From contig JAHGAU010000020.1 in the NCBI GenBank assembly GCA_019925105.1, positions 828,501 through 892,500 of the forward strand: a DNA stretch of 64,000 nt, written 5' to 3'. The stretch comes from Niebla homalea. Taxonomy: Eukaryota > Ascomycota > Lecanoromycetes > Lecanorales > Ramalinaceae. Each line of letters opens with the position of its first letter. Within the stretch, counting starts at the first letter, position 1. A model generated the notes under the pieces. The model did not search any database, was not told the DNA's origin, and saw only the letters and a program-made list of their open reading frames with translations. The translations under genes were made by a program, and so were the position numbers. Shown in pieces: positions 56,651-64,000 of this stretch.

Positions 56651-58756
56651 TCAGTCCAGATGAATGGTGTTGAACAGCCGGTTGCCCGTATCAGTAGCCT
56701 TGCTCCCCGTGAACTTCGTATCCGAATACCGCAGCGTGACCAGATGGATCCCCATCAGCCCCGCCAACCCATCCCTCAACACCGCCTGCGCAACACACCC
56801 CTTCTGCACCACCCCGGCCACAACCACGATCCGCACGGTGGCATGCAGCGTTCGGACGTGGCGCACGGCATCGATGATCGTCTTCCCCGTATTCACCACC
56901 GAGTCCACCAAGATCACCGTCTGCTGCCCCCGCAAATGGTGCAGCTTGATGTCCTCCTCGGCCTCCTTGGCGTGCAGGAACCAGGCGAGCGGGAACGCAT
57001 CGCTGACCCCCGACGCCATGGGCTCGCCGCCCCGCATCAGCGCCACTATCGTCGTGCCCTCCTCGTGGCGGAGCCGGGAGCCGGTCTCCCGGCGCCCGAG
57101 GACGTGCTGGATGGGCCGGTCCTCGAGACCGACGATGACGGTCACGTGTTCAACTGCCAGATACCACCCGACATGGCGGTGCGCGGTTCGAAGGGTGGGG
57201 CCGGCGTTGGCGGCATCGCGCATCGGTGTGGCGAGCAGGTTGGCGGCGTTGCCGTTGGTTTCGGCGGCGCAGATGACCTCGAGACCGCCATCGTGGACCG
57301 TGAAGTGGCCGGTGAGGAGAGGTTTGAGAAAACTGGTGGGGTCGTCGAGCTTGATGGCGGGGAGCTTGGTGAGATCGAGTCGCGGTTCGGCGGTCCCTGC
57401 TGGCAGGAGGACCTGACGCGCTCGGAGTCGACGGCCGAGGGCAGATGCCAGAGCTGGGTCCATGCTCTTGCTCCTGGTCTGCTCCTCGCCGGTGACGACG
57501 ATTGCTTGGTCTGCTTGAGACAGCATGGGGAGATCCAGCGGGCTGTCTCCGAAAGCCCAGACCCTCAAACGGTGGGCTTTTTGCAAATACCCTACCAATT
57601 GGCCCTTGACTGCGGCTGTAACGACGTAGTCATCGGCGATGCGTCCTCCACCAATGACTTTTACCTTGTCGTCCAATCTCAATCGCTGCAAAATCTTTTC
57701 CCAAATGAGACGAGGACCACAGGTGATTACGGTGGCACCAAGCTGCTCTTGCTTGCTCACAAGTTGCAGAAGATGAATGAATTCCGGATGCACGGTCACG
57801 GCTGATGCCACTTTTCCACAAAGAACATCGTATACATTATCATCAACAGCCTCTTCACTGAGCAATGTGGCCTGCCGGAAAGCTGTGTAAGAATATCCGA
57901 GCTTGCTGCTGAACAGGTCTTTGAGCGTGTCAGTTTTGCTGGGCACCTTCGTATATTCCGAGACAGCTTTCCAGAACAGGGCACCGGTGTCCTCGGCCGT
58001 CAGTGTCTTGTCGGCGTCGATGACCAGCATCGTGTCCAAGTGCCCTTGGCGAGCTTTTAGGATCTCTTCAATGTGGTCTTTAGCTGCATATGAATTGTGA
58101 TCCTCATCGTGCACGCGAAAGTCGCGAAGAAGATAGGTGAACCGGGGCGGTAATGCTGTAAGATACATGAGACAAAATAGGATCCCATGCTGACGGCAGA
58201 GCTGACGAAGCTCCGTCTTTTCCGTCTCCTGCCATTTCCCCAAGGTTTCGGTCGAGACCGGCAAGCGAGCTCTCTCTTTGTCACCAGTGGATCGGTCTTG
58301 GATCTGTTGAGGAGGCACGTCCAGGTACAGTATGTGGGTATATGTGTCCAAGTCCTTTTGTGTCCATGCAACCGTTCCAGTCTTCTCCTCCTTGGACCAG
58401 AACATGAAGTGTCCGGTAACCAGCGCTGTGCGGCCGCTTCGAGCAGAGTCCTCGCCAATCTTTCCGATAGCAAGCTCGCGCCAGTGCACTTTCTCGTCGT
58501 CCGTCATCTTCTTGAAAGCCTCGAGGCCACCGTCGACGACGGTGTCGATCTGCTCGGACCCTTCGTAAAGGCTGAAGTCCTCTTTCTTAAGCATTTCTTT
58601 GAGCTGCTTCAGGAGGTACGTTTTGCCGGCTCCAGGCAGGCCGTACAGGCCAACGACTACGGGCTTCATGTGTGCAGCAGAATCAGGGTGAGTACCTGCT
58701 GAGGGACGAAGAGGCATGTCAGGCATCGTGAAAGAGGTAGGGTTGACTGGTGGCAT
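56651..58756 (-). CDS. P-loop kinase / HAD phosphatase / uracil-PRTase fusion protein
   Basis: Single exon, 701 residues from ATG 58756. Three enzyme-like modules in order. (1) Residues about 30-220: P-loop kinase with Walker A GLYGLPGAGKT and a lid-like DRSTGDKERARLP. (2) About 235-440: HAD-type phosphatase with motif I LVIDADKTLT, motif II Thr in VITCGPRL and motif IV AFGDSPLDLPML. (3) About 480-701: uracil phosphoribosyltransferase-like domain with RRETGSRLRHEEGTTIVALM and the PRPP loop VILVDSVVNTGKTI. All catalytic signatures look intact. The combination suggests nucleoside/nucleotide salvage or house-cleaning in the cytosol, but the substrates of the first two modules are unknown. Similar fusions exist, to my knowledge, in other filamentous ascomycetes without assigned function. 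A second ATG (MKPVVVGLYG) would also give a full kinase module. Confidence 0.88.
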   Translation of the reverse strand: MPPVNPTSFTMPDMPLRPSAGTHPDSAAHMKPVVVGLYGLPGAGKTYLLKQLKEMLKKEDFSLYEGSEQIDTVVDGGLEAFKKMTDDEKVHWRELAIGKIGEDSARSGRTALVTGHFMFWSKEEKTGTVAWTQKDLDTYTHILYLDVPPQQIQDRSTGDKERARLPVSTETLGKWQETEKTELRQLCRQHGILFCLMYLTALPPRFTYLLRDFRVHDEDHNSYAAKDHIEEILKARQGHLDTMLVIDADKTLTAEDTGALFWKAVSEYTKVPSKTDTLKDLFSSKLGYSYTAFRQATLLSEEAVDDNVYDVLCGKVASAVTVHPEFIHLLQLVSKQEQLGATVITCGPRLIWEKILQRLRLDDKVKVIGGGRIADDYVVTAAVKGQLVGYLQKAHRLRVWAFGDSPLDLPMLSQADQAIVVTGEEQTRSKSMDPALASALGRRLRARQVLLPAGTAEPRLDLTKLPAIKLDDPTSFLKPLLTGHFTVHDGGLEVICAAETNGNAANLLATPMRDAANAGPTLRTAHRHVGWYLAVEHVTVIVGLEDRPIQHVLGRRETGSRLRHEEGTTIVALMRGGEPMASGVSDAFPLAWFLHAKEAEEDIKLHHLRGQQTVILVDSVVNTGKTIIDAVRHVRTLHATVRIVVVAGVVQKGCVAQAVLRDGLAGLMGIHLVTLRYSDTKFTGSKATDTGNRLFNTIHLD

Positions 58757-58987
58757 GGCTTTCAATGATGGTGATTAAATGGTGTCTGTGTTCTGTATGT
58801 ATGGAAATAGCAAGGATGGGCGGTGTGGAATTGAATGATAGAATCTGATGTGCTCAAGAGTCAGGGAGGAAATGTATACAGGTAAGCAGAAAGAGAGAAA
58901 GAGTCCGTCTTTTTAACAGAGGCCATTTCATCTATTCCCGGGTGTCGGGCTCAAACAAGGCAATCGAGATGAGCGGTGACTCTGTCG

Positions 58988-59402
58988 TTATCCAGGCTGC
59001 ATGAGCGCTGTGATGATTGCCTGCTGCAGCCAACCCTCTGCCCTCCAATAACTTATGCCATTCGTATCTACATCTCCTGGTGTTTTTGAAAAGTTGGTTA
59101 ATCTTTCTGTCCATGGACCAAACCAGGTGACTTCACCGAAAAACTCCCTATTTGAAGCCTGAGGTAGCGGAAACTCGATGGTGAATACTTTGAGCTGACC
59201 TCTTCCCCTCGCATTGGCTTCCATTGGCAGGCGGCAAGCTGGCTGATGCAGGGCTCCAGTGATATGACGGGGTAGCACCAGTAAGAAAAGAGGAAACTGA
59301 GTATCTCACGCCTTGCAGCATGTTGATTGCCGTGTTTCCCTGCAGGATTTGCAGTCGATCCGGGATCCCATCAAAATGTGACGCCACCATCCCCCAACAC
59401 AT
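58988..59402 (-). CDS. Hypothetical small protein
   Basis: Two-exon model: 59402-59310 and 59242-58988, 115 residues, intron 67 nt (GTGAGA donor, ATCAG acceptor). Reads MCWGMVASHFDGIPDRLQIL, then FTIEFPLPQASNREFFGEVT and SYWRAEGWLQQAIITALMQ. No family recognised. The frame is also open further upstream, back to the end of the neighbouring gene at 59443, so this could be the 3' part of a longer transcript. Confidence 0.42.
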
Positions 59403-59442
59403 CGATCGTTTCCACACCTGGTCGACTTCCTGAAGGGTACTC

Positions 59443-59898
59443 CTAGGGGAGGAGCGGCCACACGCGCCTCAGTCGTCGACCGATCCGCACAAATTTAGCC
59501 GGATCAATCTGATGTCGTAGAGCCACCACCCTAAGCTTATCGTCTTTGCCAGGATTCACCACTTCATACACCGAGTGAGGGGCGCCGCAGAGGAAAGCGA
59601 GCGTCCGATAGAACTGCCAGCGTGACGTGTACTTCCCCAGCATGTATGCATATACTAATGCATGGTGTGCAGAAGGGGAGACTGGTATTGTCCGAACAGG
59701 AAACCCATCGAAGCGAGCGCGGATGCTGACAAAGAAGACGTCCGATGTTTCGCTCAGCTTGTCGACTCTTGTGACTGCCATCTGTTGTTCCAGTAGCTCC
59801 TCCTGAAGACGGTCTCGATACCAGGATGGCGGTGAATGCTTGGCCAGACCCAACATGTTGTACCATCGTTTGAGCAATACGTCGAGTTTTGTATGCAT
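59443..59898 (-). CDS. Conserved fungal hypothetical protein (short, KLSETSDVFF-type)
   Basis: Single exon, 151 residues. The order WYRDRLQEELLEQ, DKLSETSDVFFVSIRARFDG, ALVYAYMLGKYTSRWQFYR, VVNPGKDDKLRVVALRHQID and the terminal RRLRRVWPLLP matches a family of small proteins I have seen in many Pezizomycotina, where the WPLLP tail is the C-terminus. Function is unknown. No signal peptide or membrane segment. Because the tail is canonical, I treat the next downstream frame as a separate gene and not as a frameshifted continuation; this rests on recollection of the family. Confidence 0.68.
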   Translation of the reverse strand: MHTKLDVLLKRWYNMLGLAKHSPPSWYRDRLQEELLEQQMAVTRVDKLSETSDVFFVSIRARFDGFPVRTIPVSPSAHHALVYAYMLGKYTSRWQFYRTLAFLCGAPHSVYEVVNPGKDDKLRVVALRHQIDPAKFVRIGRRLRRVWPLLP

Positions 59899-60517
59899 CT
59901 CGTGAGCTAGATGTTGGGTAAGATTATCGAGCGCAAATTTTCTTGAAAGATGATCTCTTTGAAATGAGATTGTTTGCTGTCGCGTACAGGGATTAAAAGG
60001 TGGGGAAATTCATAGTTTAGTGTCGAGATGTCTCGGGACCATGGTGTGTAGTGTCTTCATGACACCGTGTTGTGTCAAGCCATTGTTATGACTGAAGCCT
60101 ATCACTTCTAGCTACTGGAATATGTAATTCAACACAACTGGTTAATGCGTAGAAGTCTGGCATTCGTGTAGTGTATCGGTATCATGGGAACCAACATAAA
60201 GATTTGCGAGGAGTGAAGCCTGCTCGACATCTACCATCCAATCTTGCCTCCGGTTTGATGATTCAACTTTGAATTGTGACACTAGCGTTGGTGACCTCTA
60301 ACTGGCCCATACAGTATAGATTGGATGCATTACCCAGATTTCCTAGTATCACTCCTTGATCTACCACGTCAGAAGTCACACGGGGCGAGATGAGTCCATT
60401 GTCCCGGACCTGACAAAGCGGGCCAGAGCCAGGACCTGAGCTTTCGAGCATAGGGTCTCAGATCAGAGTATCCTGTTGCAGTGGATGAGCATCTGTACGC
60501 TAGACTTGTCGCAAGAC
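59899..60517. other. Intergenic interval
   Basis: Upstream of the 151-residue gene, downstream of the RNase III-like gene. No feature supported. Confidence 0.5.
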
Positions 60518-61008
60518 TCACTGGAGATGCGTCATCACGGCTTTCACAACCGCGAAGTTGCGATTCGAATCAAGCCATACGGCCCCGACGATCGCCGCAA
60601 CAGTCGACTTCAAGAGAGTTGGGGACGGAACGACCCCTTGCTGCGATTTGTTGACCGCGATGCAGACGTCGAGTCCGGTTTGCCGTGCTAGATCAGCAAG
60701 ATACACGCTGCCTGTGACCCGGCTCACAGTTTGTTGCGCGAGGTCTAACCATCGTCAGCAGGATTTATATTGGTCTTCTTGCTGGCGTTCTTACTGCGAT
60801 CCTCGCCAGAGGCATACCAATGATCCAACGCAATCGTTTCGAGAACAGAGATGCCGAGTAAGCCCAGGCCTCGGTTCCCGTCAGGAAAATGGACTGCTCC
60901 TGGTACTACAGCTCCTGGTGCAGTCAAGGCAAGTGATGCCACATCTTTGTCGTTGAACCCATAGTTGATTATACCTTCGGTCTTTGTCACATCAAGATGG
61001 GTTGCCAT
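60518..61008 (-). CDS. Miniature RNase III-domain protein, probably catalytically inactive
   Basis: Two exons: 61008-60795 and 60744-60518; 146 residues. The fold signature is clear: helix 1 (TEGIINYGFNDKDVASLALT), then NRGLGLLGISVLETIALDHW in place of the usual RNase III signature, RNLAQQTVSR, LADLARQTGLDVCIAVNKSQ, and STVAAIVGAVWLDSNRNFAV in place of the D..EA.(I/V)GA.(Y/W).D helix. In active enzymes the signature helix carries Glu and Asp (E..LGD..L) and the second helix D..E. Here LGD is LGI and FEA is VAA, so the metal-binding acidic residues are lost. No dsRNA-binding domain. Likely a pseudo-nuclease or RNA/ribosome scaffold. Intron donor GTAAGA, acceptor GGTTAG. Confidence 0.8.
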
Positions 61009-61425
61009 GGGTGGTGTCAGAGGTGTCACAAGAATGGTGTCTCAAGGATCAAGGGAACACTTTGGTCTCTGATAAGGTGTTCAGGTGAAGAGGGGAATCC
61101 TCGCTGGTATTTATGCATAGGCTGTACCCCTGGAAGACTCATGTCGATCTCAACCAAGCATGAGGCTGCGTTTCCAAATGTGGAGATGAAGTATGGGACC
61201 CAGTAGCTTCAGCGACAAGCAAACAGCAGGCTGTATGCAATGAAAGATGTTCTGAAATTCCCTTCCATATGCGAGTACAATTTCTGTGTAAGAGTAATGA
61301 ACGCTTAATGGAACTCTGAGTTGCCAAATCATACATGGTTTGGGACTGTGCACATAGTCGGAAATGTTATGATTACTCAGCCATCACGTGCATGACTATG
61401 CATTCCCAAGTCCAATCAGGAGCCT
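61009..61425. other. Intergenic interval
   Basis: 417 bp between the RNase III-like gene start and the end of the next minus-strand gene; presumably the promoter of the former. No specific site identified. Confidence 0.5.
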
Positions 61426-63116
61426 TCAACCGCTGGAAACTTCGTCATCAAGGACGCAGATATCCAAGAGCTTTCCCTGATCACGAGAAACATAGGATAG
61501 GTCGTCGGTACCTAGAAGTTCGAATTTAAATTTGCGCTGAGTGATCTTGCCATCCACGATCTCGTGGAGTTGAGGAGCTATGGCTTCTGCAAAGCGCCGT
61601 AGAGTATCTCCACTTTGCGCAAATATGAAGTCAAACAGATGCTGAATAGTGTCCTTCGAGAGGCACTCAACACTGTGTTCGTCAGCCGTACTCTACTTAT
61701 CGGGCTGTAGACATACTCCTGGTTATTGATGCCGTATCCAGCGCCGGCAGGAATCAAGAAGAGCATTCCAAAGCTGAACTTATCGCGGATAAAGGACCAT
61801 TTGCGAGCCGCAGCGAGATTATTATGTAGTCTCTTCTTTAGATGACCGTTTTGGGGATGGTTGCGGTCTTTGAAGTTGCCAAAAGCCTTCGTTGGATACA
61901 TGTCTTCCAACATCCTTTCAAGGACCTGAGTAGCGACTTTGTTGCTGCCTTTGCTCTTGCGAAGGTTTGCGTTCGGGCATTGATCCTTTAGTCGAGCCTC
62001 TAAATTGTCTCTATGCTCCAAAAGACGCACGAGATAAATTCTACGTAGTACTGAACAGGTCGACGAGAGCCGGTCCAGTTGTTCAAGCTTGGTATTAGTA
62101 CCCGCAATATCAGTCGATGTCGGTAGAAGTTGTAAGCTCATCCCCTTCCTGATGCTTTGTAGAGTCTCATTGAGATGATGTAGGGGCGAGAAATCTCTGA
62201 AGTAGCCGACGCATTTCAGCAGAGTCGATCGGCTCGCTAAATTATCCACTTTCTTCTCATCAAGAAAAGTATTTAAGTCTCTTGTAACCTTGTCAGACGC
62301 TTTGGAGAGCTGATGATTTGCATTCTCGGAAGTCTTGGTCCAGTCAGATCGTCCTCTTTGCTTATTGCTCCTGGTGGACGTGGATGAAGTACCCACGATC
62401 TCGTTCGCTGTTCTTTTTCGGGAACCCCTAGGTCCTTGAACAGCCCTCGAATTCTCGAGGCTGTGGTTAAGCGATGACGCTTCGTTGCATAGATTGTCAT
62501 CTCCAATCTGGGCCTCTGAATTTGCGTATGTCGGAGCCGTGACTTGAAGATAAGTTTGGAGCTCCTGCGAAGTTGTGATGGGCTGTGTATCACCGTCATC
62601 TGAAAGTGAACTTAATTCATTGTCCTGACCCACACCATGATGTGAGTCTGTACCGACGTCAGCTATTCCACTGGTGTCGTTGAAGTACTCCACGGGGGCT
62701 TCAGTGCTGGATACAGGAGCCGCTCCAGGAGACAGGAAGTAATTGACATTAAATTCTGAGATCATTTCAGAGTGTAAGTAGTCATTAAGTTGCTCGTCAT
62801 GTAAGATGGCGCTCGGAGGAGCGTCAGTGGATTGCTCGTTGGGTCCATCAAGCGTCAGTGAAGAAGTTGTCTGATTCATGGGCGCGATCCGCGGTCTAAC
62901 AACGCGGTCGATATCGTCCTTGAATTCATGTAGATGATGTGCAAGGAAGGAAGTCTTGTTTGGATATTGCTCAGCAAGCTTCTCGATGCCTAGATCTAAT
63001 TGTGAGAGCTGATAGCAAAAGAACTTGACCCAAGGATTAGCACTAGTCACTACCAATCAAATTCTTCTCACTTCGATTATGTCCCGCTCTGCTGGGCCTT
63101 TAAAGCTGTTGTCCAT
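61426..63116 (-). CDS. Hypothetical protein, 527 residues, no recognised domain
   Basis: Three exons: 63116-63072, 63008-61717, 61672-61426. Exon 1 (MDNSFKGPAERDIIE) joins LSQLDLGIEKLAEQYPNKTS after a 63-nt intron with a TGCTAATCC branch site; intron 2 (45 nt, GTATGT donor, GCTGACG branch) joins NNQ to DVECLSKDTIQHLFDFIFAQ, and exon 3 ends CVLDDEVSSG. The N-terminal half after residue 60 is acidic and Ser/Thr-rich, with a basic patch (RGSRKRTANEI; RSNKQRGRSDW) that may be a nuclear signal. The C-terminal half is helical: DKVTRDLNTFLDEKKVDNLA and KWSFIRDKFSFGMLFLIPAG. I do not recognise a family; gene reality is supported by the two splices that each restore long coherent frames. Confidence 0.7.
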
Positions 63117-63527
63117 GACGAGATTAGCTGCTGTCGTTGCTCACTTTCCTCCGGGAGGAGAAATTCGCAATGGGTCTGGTTTACGTGGAGAATTTTAGTG
63201 CAATATGAAGGGAAGAAGCCAAGGTCAATTCAATTATGAAGTTCGTCTAAAAAAGCGCTGTAGTTCCCTGATGTACCCCTCAGTTGCCATGCAGCTAATC
63301 GGACCAAGACATGATCTTGATCAGGAGTCTCCGACCCATTGTTCCTGGACTAGTAAGCGTTGTACCCTCTTTTGATGGACATATGCAGTGAAAACAAAGC
63401 AATGCACGATGACGAGTCTGCAACGATTCTTGCGTTCACGCTAATATGACAAGCTAACCCTAACAGCTCTAGCGCTGGGAAGTCCCAATCACCATGTATA
63501 TATGAATTATCGCCTCCCATCTTTACA
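63117..63527. other. Intergenic interval
   Basis: Upstream flank of the 527-residue gene. No gene supported. Confidence 0.5.
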
Positions 63528-63596
63528 AGAAACCTCAGGCTTGTGTAGATTGTACTTACGACCGTAAGTACAATCTAAACAAGCTTCTAGGTTCTG
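63528..63596. repeat. Inverted repeat with a 15-bp perfect core
   Basis: TAGATTGTACTTACG (63546-63560) and its exact complement (63563-63577) are separated by two bases. Homology of the arms extends outwards imperfectly to about 63528 and 63596 (AGAAACCTC..GCTTGT against AGAACCTAG..GCTTGT). Confidence 0.9.
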
Positions 63597-63671
63597 TGAA
63601 AACATCCAGAAGAACTCTTCTGTCTCCATTTAGCTTCCCTTCATCGATGCGATTACCTTGGGCCTTGGGCC

Positions 63672-63820
63672 GCTGAAATGAACGAAGAACAGTCTGGAGG
63701 ACCCGTTGTAGAGGCTCATCTGTCCCCAGACATTTGCCATGTGAACGGCTCGCATGGCAAATGTCTGGGGGCAGATATGCCTCTACAACGAGGGCCGTCA
63801 GACGTCTTCGTGAATGCAGC
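63672..63820. repeat. Long imperfect inverted repeat (hairpin)
   Basis: Left arm 63704-63741 and right arm 63753-63790 (38 nt each, 3 or 4 mismatches) around an 11-nt loop, sharing CATTTGCCATG and CGTTGTAGAGG. Weaker homology extends the arms to about 60 nt (ACGAAGAAC..GTCTGGAGGACC against ACGAAGACGTCTGACGGCCCT). Because of the palindrome, frames on both strands encode similar peptides (DICH....SHGKCLG), so neither is counted as a gene. Confidence 0.9.
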
Positions 63821-64000
63821 GGGCAAAACAGCCACAATCACATCGCCGTCCAAATCAGCAGGATTTTCCGATTCGTCCAGTGAAGAGATAAAGGGGAAGG
63901 GAGAGAATACTGGTACAATTCCCCTTTCTTGGCATTAGTGTCTTATCCCGAACGCTTATGAATTCTCCAAGGATTCTCGGAGCGGCAAGATGCTCCAGTG

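Noticed and set aside
59310..59898. Single gene with a frameshift at the CCCC run near 59446
   Set aside because: The upstream ORF ends in RRVWPLLP, which I recall as the normal C-terminus of this protein family, so two genes are more likely.
63556..63938. Overlapping ORFs on both strands in the right-end repeat
   Set aside because: Their similar peptides (DICH....SHGKCLG) arise from the inverted repeat itself and not from two genes.

Overview
The window is nuclear DNA of a filamentous ascomycete (Pezizomycotina; Dothideomycetes is only a guess). The gene content points there: an APSES/ankyrin MBP1-type regulator, a SPO71-like PH-domain protein, an Asp f 3-type peroxiredoxin, an EasF-type methyltransferase, a PaxM-like flavin monooxygenase, a YVC1-type vacuolar channel and a URE2-like glutathione transferase relic. 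Genes are monocistronic with short GT-AG introns (mostly 44-200 nt), many with a CTGAC/CTAAC-like branch site. Several proteins only make sense after splicing, so exon coordinates are given in each entry. No bacterial-type operons, tRNAs, rRNAs or CRISPRs were seen.

Layout. 0-3.6 kb: N-terminus of a proline-rich protein running off the left edge, an Hst3/Hst4-type sirtuin and an SRPBCC-fold protein. 3.6-12.1 kb: an unusually gene-poor stretch holding at least three decayed genes; the clearest is a URE2-like glutathione transferase whose Trp codons have become stops. 12.1-17.5 kb: peroxiredoxin, an MFS monocarboxylate-type transporter with a possible frameshift, and an EasF-like methyltransferase. 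17.5-24.3 kb: sparse, with one small secreted protein and a GNAT acetyltransferase. 24.4-44.3 kb: denser core genome with IMP2-like mitochondrial protease, a class I methyltransferase, SPO71-like PH protein, glycolipid transfer protein, MBP1-like cell-cycle regulator, a secreted Cys protein, an LYR-motif protein, a GT8 glycosyltransferase (frameshifted in a C run) and orotate phosphoribosyltransferase. 44.3-47.2 kb: microsatellites, a 19-bp tandem repeat and an AT-rich block. 47.2-59.9 kb: flavin monooxygenase, YVC1 channel, eIF2-alpha (with a 9-nt exon), a macrodomain protein, and a kinase/HAD/uracil-PRTase three-domain fusion. 59-63.1 kb: small unknown genes, a miniature RNase III-like protein that appears to lack its catalytic acidic residues, and a 527-residue protein with no family I recognise. 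63.1-64 kb: two closely spaced inverted repeats.

The core genes do not form one pathway. Possible functional links are weak: transporter plus methyltransferase (14-17.5 kb), and URA5 plus the salvage-type fusion (both act in pyrimidine nucleotide supply). The most interesting items are the three-domain fusion, the apparently catalytically dead RNase III-like protein, the right-end inverted repeats, the 9-nt eIF2-alpha exon, the decayed GST, and three frame breaks in coding sequence, two of them in homopolymer runs, that are either young pseudogene lesions or assembly errors. All exon models are hand-made from splice consensus and protein continuity and have not been tested against transcripts.
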